The notes beneath the pieces are model-generated. The model saw nothing but the letters and a program-made list of their open reading frames with translations, made no database searches and had not been told where the DNA came from. This document shows, one piece after another, positions 35,805 through 45,588 of a DNA stretch of 64,000 nt; within the stretch, counting starts at the first letter, position 1, and each line of letters starts with the position of its first letter. The position numbers were made by a program, and so were the translations under genes. Source of the stretch: Thiodiazotropha sp040506775 (GTDB lineage Bacteria; Pseudomonadota; Gammaproteobacteria; Chromatiales; Chromatiaceae). The stretch spans positions 248,001 to 312,000 of the forward strand of contig JBEVWC010000002.1 of the NCBI GenBank assembly GCA_040506775.1, in the 5' to 3' direction.

Positions 35805-36587
35805 GTGGAACAGTGGGTCCGGTTCGAGTATTTGGGCGGTGAAAAATTCGGGGTGCTCAGGAACGATCACGTAGCAATCTACGAAGGTGATATGTTCGAA
35901 GATCCAACACCAACCGGGGGGTTTCTGCCCCTTCAAGATATAAGGGTGCTGATCCCCACAAAACCAACCAAACTGATCGGTCTGTGGAACAATTTTTATA
36001 CCCGGGCAGAACAGGAAGGCTGGGCAAAACCGAAACATCCGCTCTATTTTTTAAAAGCGAATGGTTCGTTGTTGGCCAATGGTGGTCAAATTCAACAGCC
36101 CGCTTCATATGCAGGTCCTGTGGTTTTTGAGGGAGAACTCGGTATTGTCATAGGCAAGGCGTGTCGAGAGGTCACTGAAGAGCAAGCCGAGCGGTACATA
36201 TTTGGTTATACCTGTGTCAATGATGTTACTGCACGGGGGTTGATGGGTGAGGATCCCTCGTTCGTGCAATGGACCCGAGCAAAGAGTTTCGATACGTTTG
36301 GCGTCATTGGACCTGTCATTGCTACTGGCTTGGAGGCCACTACACTGGTGGTAAAGACCCTGGTCGATGGTGTAGAGATGCAGAACTATCCAGTAAATGA
36401 CATGTTTTTTCTTCCCCATCAGATTGTTAGCCGCTTGTCACACGACATGACCCTGCACCCTGGGGATGTCATTGCCTGTGGGACCTCTCTTGGCGCTGGG
36501 CCTATGACCCCAGGCTGTACCGTCGAAGTGCGCATCGATGGCATCGGATCTTTAATCAATCCATTCAAGACACGTTCTGTTGATTAA
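35805..36587 (+). CDS. Fumarylacetoacetate hydrolase (FAH) family protein
   Basis: A 260-residue FAH-fold enzyme from the GTG at 35805, which has AGGGAGAGG immediately upstream. The fold's metal-binding acids are in VFEGELGIVIGK and GYTCVNDVTAR, with KSFDTFGVIGPVI and CGTSLGAGPMTPG completing the active-site signature. Members hydrolyse or decarboxylate C-C bonds of acylpyruvates or aromatic ring-cleavage products. It stands alone with no pathway neighbours, so the substrate is unknown. The N-terminal domain (KFGVLRNDHVAIYEGDMF) is of the usual size. Confidence 0.9.
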   Translation: MEQWVRFEYLGGEKFGVLRNDHVAIYEGDMFEDPTPTGGFLPLQDIRVLIPTKPTKLIGLWNNFYTRAEQEGWAKPKHPLYFLKANGSLLANGGQIQQPASYAGPVVFEGELGIVIGKACREVTEEQAERYIFGYTCVNDVTARGLMGEDPSFVQWTRAKSFDTFGVIGPVIATGLEATTLVVKTLVDGVEMQNYPVNDMFFLPHQIVSRLSHDMTLHPGDVIACGTSLGAGPMTPGCTVEVRIDGIGSLINPFKTRSVD

Positions 36588-36614
36588 ACGATGTGATTCG
36601 GAGCAGTAAATGGT

Positions 36615-37379
36615 TTACTTGAGCAGCAGCGTTAGACCGCTGAAGATTAGCAGTACGCTGATACCGCGTTGAAATGCCTGCTGTGAGAGGTTGGTATGTA
36701 TTTGTCCGCCGAGGTACATGCCAACCGTCATCAGGGGTAGTGCCGCAGCAGTCAGCAGCATCTGATTGAGGTCAAAAAATCCCGTAATCAGGTAACCCGA
36801 AATGCGACCGAGTCCGTCAAGTAGGAAAATTGCCGCGAAACTGGCGCGGAAAGCGGCTTTCTGAAGTCCCCGGAGCTTCAGGTAAATGACATAAAACGGT
36901 CCTCCTGTACCGAACAGAGTGCCGATCAAGCCACCCAGCACGCCACCTGGGATAGCCCAAAGAATCGATGGCTGGGATTTTGGGGTAAAGGAAAGCAGAG
37001 AATATATAGCAAAGAGCAGTAAAAAAATCCCCAGTCCACGCATCAAGAATTGCATATCCAGAGATTGAAAAAGGTAGAGGGCAAGCACGACACCGAGAAG
37101 AGAGAAGGGGAGCAGGGGTAGCAAATCCTTCCATCGGATTGCCTTCCATCCGGACAGACCTTGACTGGCAGACGCTATATAATCCAGAAGCACAATCAGA
37201 GGCACAGCAACATCCAGGGGCATGAATAAGGCTAGCAGGGGAATTGCGATCAATCCCGACCCGAAACCGGCGATACCCCTGACGATGTAAGCAGATCCGA
37301 TAATGCTACCCGCAAGAATCAGGTTTTGTAACGATAGAGTCTCAAACACCGCGCACTTATCCGAACAGGAGATGAGCAA
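36615..37379 (-). CDS. TauE/SafE-family membrane permease
   Basis: A 254-residue integral membrane protein with about eight hydrophobic spans. It carries the TauE/SafE signatures VRGIAGFGSGLIAIPLLAL in the first half and GVLGGLIGTLFGTGGPFYVI in the second. The family exports sulfite or organosulfonates or moves unidentified anions. It is convergent with the FAH gene. Neighbouring genes give no clue to its substrate. Confidence 0.87.
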   Translation of the reverse strand: MLISCSDKCAVFETLSLQNLILAGSIIGSAYIVRGIAGFGSGLIAIPLLALFMPLDVAVPLIVLLDYIASASQGLSGWKAIRWKDLLPLLPFSLLGVVLALYLFQSLDMQFLMRGLGIFLLLFAIYSLLSFTPKSQPSILWAIPGGVLGGLIGTLFGTGGPFYVIYLKLRGLQKAAFRASFAAIFLLDGLGRISGYLITGFFDLNQMLLTAAALPLMTVGMYLGGQIHTNLSQQAFQRGISVLLIFSGLTLLLK

Positions 37380-37580
37380 CTAAGTTGCGCAATCCGTTAC
37401 GCATAAGAGCACTGGGTCTATAGTGCAATTGAATTCTACACAGCGTTAAGAAAGTGAACTAAGGTATTGTTTCTCAATAGAGAAGTGCGTTGTACTTTGA
37501 TACTGACAGGAACTAGGTTCCTGACTAAATTAACACTTATCCTTGCGATAAGTGGGGCAATTCTGCTAAGCAAGCGGTGA

Positions 37581-37760
37581 ATTTTCGCTATTACTTGTAA
37601 GCAGGGCGCTGGTGATTCAGAATCTTGCTTCTACATAGTGGTAAATGCCAGAGGACTGGATACACGGAGTGTGCCAATAGGCGCCAAGGTAGCGGACGAC
37701 GTGCTGATCAAGGGATACGGTCAGCGTATCCCGAGCACCAGGATAGTTCATGGTTTTTAG
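37581..37760 (+). pseudogene. Possible gene remnant overlapping the algI start
   Basis: After a TGA at 37578-37580 this frame stays open for 59 codons to a TAG at 37758. It reads plausibly protein-like (FAITCKQGAGDSES..., then SVPIGAKVADDVLIKGYG), but it has no ATG; the first usable start is a GTG at 37638 with no ribosome site. It overlaps the algI start by about 10 bases. It may be the decayed end of a gene once upstream in the same operon. Coding status is uncertain. Confidence 0.3.
37701..37738 (+). promoter_or_regulatory. Hairpin just before the algI start
   Basis: GGGATACG (37712-37719) pairs with CGTATCCC (37725-37732) around five bases, and outer arms GTGCT (37701-37705) and AGCAC (37734-37738) extend it. 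It ends 11 bases before the algI ATG, where it could hide or expose the ribosome site. Confidence 0.4.
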
Positions 37761-39192
37761 CACTCCGGTTTTTTTGTTTGGTTTCCTGCCAGTAGTCCTA
37801 CTGTTCTATTACCTGTCTCCCACCCGATATAAAAATCGTTGGCTGTTGATCGCCAGCCTGTTTTTCTATGCGTGGGGCGAAGTGTTTTATGTCCTTGTGA
37901 TGCTGATATCGATTGTCGCTAACTTCCTGGTAGGCAGAAAAATCGATCAGAATCATACCCTCAAGAAGCAGCGAGACTTCTATCTTGCGCTTGGTATATC
38001 CATCAACCTTTTCTTACTGATTACCTATAAGTACGCCAACTTCATCGTAGATAATCTCAATTTCTTACTCAATTCACTCTACTTACCCAGCATCGACATC
38101 CCTTCGATACACTTGCCATTGGGGATTTCCTTTTTCACATTTCAGGCAATTTCCTACCTGGTTGACGTCCATCGGCGTGAAGTACCCGCGCAGAAGAAAC
38201 TGCTGGATCTTGGGCTGTACATCTCACTTTTTCCGCAGTTGATCGCCGGACCGATCATACGATATCACGATGTATCGGCACAGATTTCCGATCGGCAACA
38301 TTCACTGGAGCTTTTTGCCAGCGGCACCATTCGTTTCATCTATGGATTGGCTAAAAAGGTTTTGTTAGCTAACCCCCTCGCAGAGATTGCCGACTCGGTT
38401 TTTGCTTCTACCGGTAACGATCTGACCATGCCGCTAGCCTGGTTAGGCATTCTAGCCTATACCCTGCAAATCTATTTCGACTTTTCAGGCTACTCCGATA
38501 TGGCGATTGGTTTGGGCCGTATGTTTGGCTTCCGCTTTCACGAAAACTTCAACTACCCTTATATCGCCACATCTCTGCGGACTTTTTGGAGACGTTGGCA
38601 CATCTCCTTGTCCTCCTGGTTCAGGGATTACGTCTATATTCCGATGGGAGGGAGTAGGGTTTCCACCCTTCGGGTTTACCGGAATCTTTTCCTTGTATTC
38701 ATCCTGACTGGCTTCTGGCACGGAGCCAGCTGGAATTTTTTGATCTGGGGACTTTTACACGGAGTGTTTCTTGCTGTGGAACACGCAGGGTTTTCAAATC
38801 TTTTGGAAAAGCTTTGGAAGCCCATTCAACATGCCTATTTACTTTTCATAGTGATGATCAGTTGGGTGTTTTTTCGTGCTGACACGATCACTCAGGCTAT
38901 CGACTACCTCATTGCGCTTTTTGATATTCGAAATTTTGCGACCAGTGAATTGCAGTATATGCAGGTCGTAACATATGAGTCTCTATGGGCACTACCCATT
39001 GCCCTGTTGCTGGCTATGCCAGTTTACCCAGTGTTAAAGCAATGGCTACAAAAAATCTCAGGTCAGGGTGTGCTCAGGACCGCGCTGCTTATTGATTTGC
39101 CCAGATTGGCTCTGCTGTCTTCTCTGTTATTCCTGTGTATGGTGAAAGTGGCTTCCTCAACCTACAATCCTTTCATCTATTTTAGGTTCTAG
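37750..39192 (+). CDS. algI: MBOAT-family polysaccharide O-acetyltransferase, AlgI-like
   Basis: A 480-residue membrane-bound O-acyltransferase with about 11 spans. The AlgI signatures are the N-terminal MVFSTPVFLFGFLPVVLLFY, PLGISFFTFQAISYLVDV, FPQLIAGPIIRY, TFWRRWHISLSSWFRDYVYI and the catalytic His in GFWHGASWNFLIWGLLHG. The family passes acetyl groups across the inner membrane to exopolysaccharides such as alginate or cellulose. It is followed four bases later by an AlgJ-like partner. No alginate polymerase (alg8/alg44) is in the window, so the acetylated polymer is unknown. Confidence 0.92.
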   Translation: MVFSTPVFLFGFLPVVLLFYYLSPTRYKNRWLLIASLFFYAWGEVFYVLVMLISIVANFLVGRKIDQNHTLKKQRDFYLALGISINLFLLITYKYANFIVDNLNFLLNSLYLPSIDIPSIHLPLGISFFTFQAISYLVDVHRREVPAQKKLLDLGLYISLFPQLIAGPIIRYHDVSAQISDRQHSLELFASGTIRFIYGLAKKVLLANPLAEIADSVFASTGNDLTMPLAWLGILAYTLQIYFDFSGYSDMAIGLGRMFGFRFHENFNYPYIATSLRTFWRRWHISLSSWFRDYVYIPMGGSRVSTLRVYRNLFLVFILTGFWHGASWNFLIWGLLHGVFLAVEHAGFSNLLEKLWKPIQHAYLLFIVMISWVFFRADTITQAIDYLIALFDIRNFATSELQYMQVVTYESLWALPIALLLAMPVYPVLKQWLQKISGQGVLRTALLIDLPRLALLSSLLFLCMVKVASSTYNPFIYFRF

Positions 39193-39196
39193 TTAG

Positions 39197-40384
39197 ATGA
39201 ACTACCGTGCACTGTACAAAATTAACAGCCTCCTTATCAGTATAATCTTTCTGGGTGCGATTTTTACGTCTCTGATCTTGGGTATTGTTGACCAGGACAG
39301 TGAGATTTCAAGGACAGAAAAACGCGCATTGGCCAGCTTTCCCCCGATCGAATTGCGTGGTGGTTCAATTAAACGTTTCCCTGGATTATTTGATGATTAC
39401 TATGCAGATCATTTTGGAGGGCGTGAATGGCTCTCGTCGGCCTATCGGAGAATAAAACTCGCTTTGGGAGACTCCCCCTCGCAAGATGTTACTTTTGGAA
39501 AGGATGGTTGGTTATTTCTTGGATCGATTAGAAACGGATACGACAACTACAATAACCCTATGGGAGATGCACGAAATGCAGATCTTTATTCCGATGAGGA
39601 TCTGCAATATGTCACAGCCTATATGTCTAAACTAAAACAGTGGCTGAATGGGCAGGGGATTCAGTATATGTTCGTACTGTTACCGAATAAGCATACCATC
39701 TACCCCGAGTATCTCCCGGATTACCTGAAAAAAGTGACTCCGTACTCCAGCGCCGACCAACTGGTGAACTATATCCGGAATAACACGGATGTGAATGTTG
39801 TGGATGTGAGGCAACGCTTGTTGGAGAGTAAACAGGGGCATCGTCTGTATAGTGTCTCTGATACTCATTGGAATCACTATGCAGCAAACCTTGCACAATA
39901 CGAGATATTCCAAGCATTACAAACTGTTTTTCCAAATCAGATTGAACCACAATATTATGAGTTAGCATCAGGTGTGCAGAAATTTGGTGGTGATCTTGCG
40001 GGTATGATCGGCGAGCGGGAATCATATGAAGAACTGGCGCCTAATCCAGTTTTCAAAAAAGGCTGTAAGCCGGTCAAACAGCCAAAAAATGCAGAGGAGA
40101 CAGATATTCACACAGTGACCTGCGATACCGCAGAGCTCAAGGTGTTAATATTTCGTGATTCATTTTTTAACTTTTTAAAGCCGTACTTCTCTCGACAGTT
40201 CAGCCGAATTACCTACGTTTGGGGAGTGTTAGATTATGAGATCCTCAAACAACAACTAGCAATAGAGAAGCCGGATCTGGTGATTGAGGAAATCGTCGAG
40301 AGAAAACTGCCATACATTCCGGATCCGATACGGGAATTGAACCTGATGAAACAGGTGGATAATTATCTTAATATGAAGCAGTAA
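39197..40384 (+). CDS. AlgJ/AlgX-like periplasmic O-acetyltransferase partner
   Basis: A 395-residue protein with an N-terminal membrane anchor (INSLLISIIFLGAIFTSLIL) and a periplasmic SGNH-hydrolase-like domain. It shows family motifs EKRALASFP, FGGREWLS, GKDGWLFLGS, the catalytic Asp-His pair in YSVSDTHWNHYAA and the Ser motif IFRDSFFNF. Together with AlgI it would transfer acetyl groups to a polysaccharide in the periplasm. Four bases separate the two genes, so they form a two-gene operon. Confidence 0.88.
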   Translation: MNYRALYKINSLLISIIFLGAIFTSLILGIVDQDSEISRTEKRALASFPPIELRGGSIKRFPGLFDDYYADHFGGREWLSSAYRRIKLALGDSPSQDVTFGKDGWLFLGSIRNGYDNYNNPMGDARNADLYSDEDLQYVTAYMSKLKQWLNGQGIQYMFVLLPNKHTIYPEYLPDYLKKVTPYSSADQLVNYIRNNTDVNVVDVRQRLLESKQGHRLYSVSDTHWNHYAANLAQYEIFQALQTVFPNQIEPQYYELASGVQKFGGDLAGMIGERESYEELAPNPVFKKGCKPVKQPKNAEETDIHTVTCDTAELKVLIFRDSFFNFLKPYFSRQFSRITYVWGVLDYEILKQQLAIEKPDLVIEEIVERKLPYIPDPIRELNLMKQVDNYLNMKQ

Positions 40385-40548
40385 ATTAGCCGTTTCCAGT
40401 AATCTGGTTTGCACCTTGACGTCTTTCGCAGACGAGTTACACATATTAAATACTGACAAAAACTGAAAGTGGGAGATCGCATCTGACAGAGTGGAAAATT
40501 CTACTCAGATGGCATGGCTACGCGATTAGATCAACTTAACAAAATCGA

Positions 40549-43500
40549 TCACAAGGTTCCAAAGTTACTCATACGTGATTCTTTATCATCTTTTCTCAGA
40601 TCGTTTAGTTTCCTAATTGTAGAGGATATGACAGCATTCTCTGTCTTTTGATTATATAGATTACTGAGTTGCTTTAATTCGCTTTCTGCTTTGTCCCATT
40701 TTTTATTGTCAAGTAATTCTCCAATATGATTCAGTCTTTGCCTGAATATTTTTTTGAGTGAAGTCTTCGCGGTGTCGTTCAGAGGTTCCATGGCCAGTAC
40801 CTCTTTATAGATGTTATAGGCATTATTTGGGGCAGGTGGCCAAGTAGAACCTAATGTTTCCTGTTGGCTTGCGAACATGAGTAAGTCCAAAAGGTAATTT
40901 TCGCTGATTATAAGATCTGAGATAAAATGATTATTGGATTGGTTTAAGTCGGTAAGCTTTAAATGGAGTGATGAATAGTGTTTGTCATCTACACCAAGTT
41001 GTGACAAACGGCTCATTCTCAAGTTTGCAATACGAAAGTTTTTTAAACGGATGTCATTTTCTATTTGATCATAAGTCCTGAATTTTGCTTGATTCATACC
41101 CCTGATGGCTGATGTATTTCCTGGGTCTAATGAGTTGACCTGTGAAAAAAGGTCAAAAGCACAGTTCTCAATCGGTAGTATATAGTGCTTGCTTTTGAGT
41201 GCTGCTTGGGCGTCTTTCAGTAAGTTTTGGATTTTATTGGCGAGTTCAGTTTCCTCTAAATCTCTTTTGTATTCTTTTTGTGATTTATTGATTGTGGGTT
41301 GAAGGTTTAATAATAATTTAGAATTTGGAAATAATATCAAAGCTCGCGCAAGGATTGACTCAGCTCCAGAGTAGTCATTATTACTGATTTTTAAGTTGAT
41401 GCGAGAAGCGAATATATACTCTGCTTGCTTAAGACCGATTTTTGCCTCTTCATTCGAGGGGTCGAGATCGAGTATTTCCAAATAAGTTTCTACAGCATTG
41501 TCTCCTTTTGGGAGAGTCCATCGGTTTTGTTTGATCTGAGACTTGGCATTGCTCAAGAGTAAAGACATTGCATCATGTTGTTCTTCTTCAGAGCGCAATT
41601 CATCTCTTTTGCTGGATAGTTCGTGAATAATGCGGTCAACATTGTATATCGGGGAGAATGTGGACTTGGACGCCGCGAGTAAAGAAATGGCATTATCGAA
41701 ACGATTGCCTTCCGCTGCGATATTTACATTTTTTGTCAAGAAGTTCCAGGCAGTATTGAGACCGGTTCTTGCATACTCATTGGTATTATCAATATCCAGG
41801 ATTTTTCTATAATGAAAGGATGCATTATCAGTTCCGGTGCCAATCAGGATGTTTTTGGAGGTGTAATACTGTGCTTGCTGGATATGAGAATCAATCAACT
41901 TACTCTGCGAAAGGTTCAACCGTTCTGCGGCTAATTTAGTGTTGAACCCATTCGGGCTACCAATGGATTTGCTGCTCACTGCGTCAGGAGAATCAACAGA
42001 GGCGCTGCCCTGTATTTTTGCAAATTCATCTGATAATTTTTTGATCTTTATCTTATTATATAGTGCTAATGCATCAGCATTTCCAGGAGATATTAGCAGT
42101 GCGTCTTTGATTCGAGAATCCGCCCTTGTCCACTCGTCATTTTCGATTAACGTTTCAGCTTCCGCCAGTATCTCGGTTCTTACTCTTGATATTCCCTCCA
42201 ATGCACGATAATCATTAGGAGATAGCTTAAGAACCTCAAGAAATGTGTCATAAGCATTATGATCCTTGGGTCTTACATAACTATTATCCAGTTCTTCTGC
42301 ATAGGCTTTTCTCAATAACTGCTTGATCTGATTTTCAGTGAGATGATGGTTAAGTTCGTCTTTTACCTGATGTAATTCAGCGAAATCGTCAAATGATGAT
42401 TCCAGTATATTTACTATTGTATTGGCTTGAACCAAATCGTCTTCTTTAATGGATGATTGGGCGGCCTCTAAGTACATGCTTCGCAGTTTGCTTATTCCAG
42501 ATTTTGCGATTGAGTTATCTTTATCAAGCGTAAGGACGTGGCTGTACAGAGATAGCGCTTCTGTATCTGTCGATGCAATTGAATTTTTATTCTTTAATAA
42601 TTTGTCTGCTTTTTTTAACGTGTTCTCGATATCCAGATTTTTTACAATAATGGCTTGTTGTTGTGTAATTTTCTCATAATTTTTGATTTTATTTGTTGTG
42701 TAGGTTCCGCCAGCAATCACGAGTGCAATAAGTACAATCCCGGCAGCTTTCGCTGTAAAAAATGATGATTCAGATTTTTTCTCTGTTATTTCTCTCAGAA
42801 AGTCACTGACGGTTTCAGTGCGTTTACTCTTATCCAAATCTACGGCATGCCTGATCGCGCGATATTCCTGAGAACTCAGGATTGTATGTCGTTGGAATTC
42901 AACGTTGTCGGCTTTTACCTTGTCTGCAGCTCTTCGGTTGTAGGGGTGTTTTCTGGTCAACAACTCATGAGCAACACAACCCAGAGCAAAGATGTCATCC
43001 TTTGGTGTGGGTGGTTCATTGTTGATCATTTCACAGCTGGCATAAGCAGGCGTAAATGCAGTAAAAGATTGTGTGTCGAGCAGTGATGGAGTGCGGGTGG
43101 TATCATCGTTCGTCAATAAGGCGCGTGAAATCCCAAAATCAAGGATCTTAATATTTCCGTCCCTGAGTACGAAGATATTGCTCGGTTTTAAATCAGAATG
43201 AACAATTTGTTGCTTGTGTGCATATGACAATGCACGCGCAATGCTATTGATAATACGAATTGCTTTAGTTCTGGGTAGAGGCGCATGGGCTTCTATGATC
43301 TTGCTTAACGGAATGCCGTCAAGAAATTCCATTGTCATATAGGCGATGTCACCATCCCGATCAAAATCGTATACGGTGACAATATTTGGATGTGCTAATT
43401 TTTGCGCTTTTGTTGCTTCACGCTGTAAAGCGATCAGTGATTCCGGGTGGGCGCGAAGATTTGACGAGAGGACTTTGATTGCAACGACATCATTGCTGTC

Positions 43501-43869
43501 ATTGGCTTCCATTTTGCGTAAATCGCGGGCTTTATATACCAAGCCCATTCCGCCTTTCCCAATTATGGGGCCAAGAACAAAGCGGTTATTCAGTACGGTG
43601 AGTTGCTTGGGGGGTTGTGAGGCTGCTCTGCCGTTAGCAGCGCGAGAGAGGCCGTGGTAATACTTTTGACCCGTGATGTTGGATATCTCATCAATCAGGG
43701 CTCTGAAATGAGTGTCACTTAACAGGCCGTTTCTGTGAGCACTCGCGACGAAATCACGGACAACCGTGTCATCGCATTCCATAGTCTCATGACAAACTGC
43801 ATGCTTCAGCTCTTCAAAGGTGTTCTGGCCATCAACAAACCCCTGAAATCGTTCCTTGAGATCAGTCAC
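40549..43869 (-). CDS. Large Ser/Thr protein kinase with periplasmic TPR-like repeats
   Basis: A 1106-residue protein. A small helical N-terminal domain occupies residues 1-70. The kinase domain is at about 95-365: GKGGMGLVY loop, Lys132, DFG at 244-246, and VHSDLKPSN at 223-231, where the usual HRD arginine is a serine. The activation segment is TPAYASCEM. One membrane span lies at 375-391. The remaining 700 residues contain at least six degenerate helical repeats with the core AYxxYxxVLxLDPxNxxA, for example NAYDTFLEVLKLSPND and NAYNIYKEVLAMEPLND. The DNA is visibly more AT-rich than the flanks, suggesting transfer. It stands at the edge of the T6SS region and could be its sensor kinase. 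Confidence 0.9.
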   Translation of the reverse strand: MTDLKERFQGFVDGQNTFEELKHAVCHETMECDDTVVRDFVASAHRNGLLSDTHFRALIDEISNITGQKYYHGLSRAANGRAASQPPKQLTVLNNRFVLGPIIGKGGMGLVYKARDLRKMEANDSNDVVAIKVLSSNLRAHPESLIALQREATKAQKLAHPNIVTVYDFDRDGDIAYMTMEFLDGIPLSKIIEAHAPLPRTKAIRIINSIARALSYAHKQQIVHSDLKPSNIFVLRDGNIKILDFGISRALLTNDDTTRTPSLLDTQSFTAFTPAYASCEMINNEPPTPKDDIFALGCVAHELLTRKHPYNRRAADKVKADNVEFQRHTILSSQEYRAIRHAVDLDKSKRTETVSDFLREITEKKSESSFFTAKAAGIVLIALVIAGGTYTTNKIKNYEKITQQQAIIVKNLDIENTLKKADKLLKNKNSIASTDTEALSLYSHVLTLDKDNSIAKSGISKLRSMYLEAAQSSIKEDDLVQANTIVNILESSFDDFAELHQVKDELNHHLTENQIKQLLRKAYAEELDNSYVRPKDHNAYDTFLEVLKLSPNDYRALEGISRVRTEILAEAETLIENDEWTRADSRIKDALLISPGNADALALYNKIKIKKLSDEFAKIQGSASVDSPDAVSSKSIGSPNGFNTKLAAERLNLSQSKLIDSHIQQAQYYTSKNILIGTGTDNASFHYRKILDIDNTNEYARTGLNTAWNFLTKNVNIAAEGNRFDNAISLLAASKSTFSPIYNVDRIIHELSSKRDELRSEEEQHDAMSLLLSNAKSQIKQNRWTLPKGDNAVETYLEILDLDPSNEEAKIGLKQAEYIFASRINLKISNNDYSGAESILARALILFPNSKLLLNLQPTINKSQKEYKRDLEETELANKIQNLLKDAQAALKSKHYILPIENCAFDLFSQVNSLDPGNTSAIRGMNQAKFRTYDQIENDIRLKNFRIANLRMSRLSQLGVDDKHYSSLHLKLTDLNQSNNHFISDLIISENYLLDLLMFASQQETLGSTWPPAPNNAYNIYKEVLAMEPLNDTAKTSLKKIFRQRLNHIGELLDNKKWDKAESELKQLSNLYNQKTENAVISSTIRKLNDLRKDDKESRMSNFGTL

Positions 43870-44307
43870 GCTCTAACTCTCGTTCGCTTTTACAACATTG
43901 CCTGGTTCAAGAGGAAAGATGTACGTCTTATTCCATTAGGACCTACTAAACTAATCTCTCTCAAGCTGGCTGACAAGTGTTTATTTGATCTGAGTACAAC
44001 AAAGATTGAGCAGTAAACGTAATGGCCATAAAAATAAAACAACAGATCCTATTGCAAAAATCCAGGAAAATCTGTGTGCCACTTCAAATTATTACCAATG
44101 GATTTATGCTTAATACTTAAACTGTATGATCAATAGGTATAAATCACATTAAAAACAGATACATATGTATATTTCAAGAGTGCATAAGTTGCCTGTGTGT
44201 GATCAGCATTAGAATTTCTTGCATGGGTCATTAGGGAATCCAAAAATCTGTTTGCAATTTGCTTTCTTGACAGGCCAAGTTCCAAAAAAAGTTTCGCCGG
44301 GTTTGCG
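43870..44307. other. AT-rich stretch upstream of the large kinase gene
   Basis: About 440 bases. The left part should hold the kinase promoter on the minus strand. The right part, about 44130-44307, continues in another frame after the truncated TIGR02270 gene without recognisable content. No gene is supported. Confidence 0.45.
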
Positions 44308-44559
44308 TCATCGGTCGAGCTCGGCAAAGGCCAGATAAATGCCTTCGGCACCGGCAATTGCCAAACCTTCCAGATGTGCTTCTAGCCGCTCATTGGACAG
44401 CATCACGCGGTCGAAGGGCAGGCGGTATGCAGTCTCGGATTGGTCGATTTGCAACCAGTAGAAGGCTGCGTCAGTGATATGGCGCAGAATCAGTGGCGTG
44501 ATGGTGGCGGGCAGCATGAATGGCAATGTTGAATGATCAGGATGAATACGGAGCAACAA
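44308..44559 (-). pseudogene. Truncated N-terminus of a TIGR02270-family protein
   Basis: The 83-codon frame reads ILRHITDAAFYWLQIDQSE, then LEAHLEGLAIAGAEG, the characteristic start of TIGR02270-family HEAT-repeat proteins, whose full-length members here are 398 and about 449 residues. It stops at 44308 after AFAELDR with nothing homologous beyond. It follows the propeller gene and overlaps its end slightly; an ATG at 44517 is the more likely original start. This is the broken third member of a toxin-propeller-TIGR02270 set. Confidence 0.6.
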
Positions 44560-45565
44560 TCAGTTTCCATTCACTACCGTCAAAGGTCATGACAGCATCC
44601 AGGCTGGCGATTGCCAGTACTCCGTCATACACATCCATGTTACCGCTAATATAAACGATCTCGCCATTGTGAGTCACTTTCTCAAGTTCCTTGCCATTCC
44701 AAATGCGGAACTGATAATCGGATGCAAGCCACAGTTTGTCCTTAAACCAGAGCACATCGTTCCACTGGACAGTGGAAGTTCCCTTATGGATGCGTTTCCA
44801 GGTGGATTGTTGCCCCACCCAAAGCGATCCACCCTGGCCACTGATGTAGACATTACCGTCGCCAGCACAGGTGACCGTGGAGAGTTTCACATTGCTGGGA
44901 AACCCCATCTGTTGCCATACGGAGCCGTTGAAATGCCAAACATCGCCGTGCCCACCAACAGCATACATGTCAGATTCTGAGAAGGCGTCCATATCATTGA
45001 ATCCGAGCGTACTACTGAGTTCTAGCTGTTTGGATGTGGGCATTTCATTGTAGCCGGGCCAGATATCTTCACGTGTTTCTGGGAATCCATCGCGAAAAGG
45101 TACCCACTTACCGACTGCAATTCGCTTATAGATATCTCTGCCAGTGCTTATTGAGTAGGTAAAACCGTTAATGCATTTAAGCCTTTTTGGGTGAGGCCAT
45201 TTGCCGGGTGCTATTTGTTCCATGGGGCCGTTAGCACCACTACCTGCAGGCCAAGTATCACCATCTTTGTCCTTTGATGCTAATAAACCAGATGGTTTTG
45301 GGAAAGGTGGCCTAGAAACGCCAACCACAGGAAGATTCATTCCCGTAATTTCTTGAGAGCCAAAATTATTCACTGGATCCTTATATAGGAAAATAGCTAT
45401 CAGTCTAGAAGGTATTTGACTGTCGAATAGATCAGAAGCTTCATCATAGTCCATTGCCTTTCGTGCGCAGAGGTAGATAATATCTTTTTGGCGAAGGGCG
45501 ATGTCCGTAATTTCAAAACCTTTAAGGCATTTTTCCCAGCTTTCCTTAATTAAGACTCTGTTCAT
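44537..45565 (-). CDS. Beta-propeller-like protein, candidate immunity/accessory protein
   Basis: A 342-residue protein, no signal peptide. The second half contains repeated blades: MYAVGGHGDVWHFNGSVWQ, NVYISGQGGSLWVGQQSTW, KLWLASDYQFRIWNGKELE and AVMTFDGSEWKLI. These align by eye with the 374-residue protein at 48271-49395, including the shared GFNDM/GFNDI, GDGDV/GHGDV and YISGQGGSL/YIGGQRGSL positions. It follows a toxin remnant and precedes a TIGR02270 fragment, just as its paralogue follows a complete toxin domain. That placement is where an immunity gene is expected; the function is inferred. Confidence 0.72.
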   Translation of the reverse strand: MNRVLIKESWEKCLKGFEITDIALRQKDIIYLCARKAMDYDEASDLFDSQIPSRLIAIFLYKDPVNNFGSQEITGMNLPVVGVSRPPFPKPSGLLASKDKDGDTWPAGSGANGPMEQIAPGKWPHPKRLKCINGFTYSISTGRDIYKRIAVGKWVPFRDGFPETREDIWPGYNEMPTSKQLELSSTLGFNDMDAFSESDMYAVGGHGDVWHFNGSVWQQMGFPSNVKLSTVTCAGDGNVYISGQGGSLWVGQQSTWKRIHKGTSTVQWNDVLWFKDKLWLASDYQFRIWNGKELEKVTHNGEIVYISGNMDVYDGVLAIASLDAVMTFDGSEWKLIVAPYSS

Positions 45566-45588
45566 AGTTTTCTCATAAATTCCTAAAT

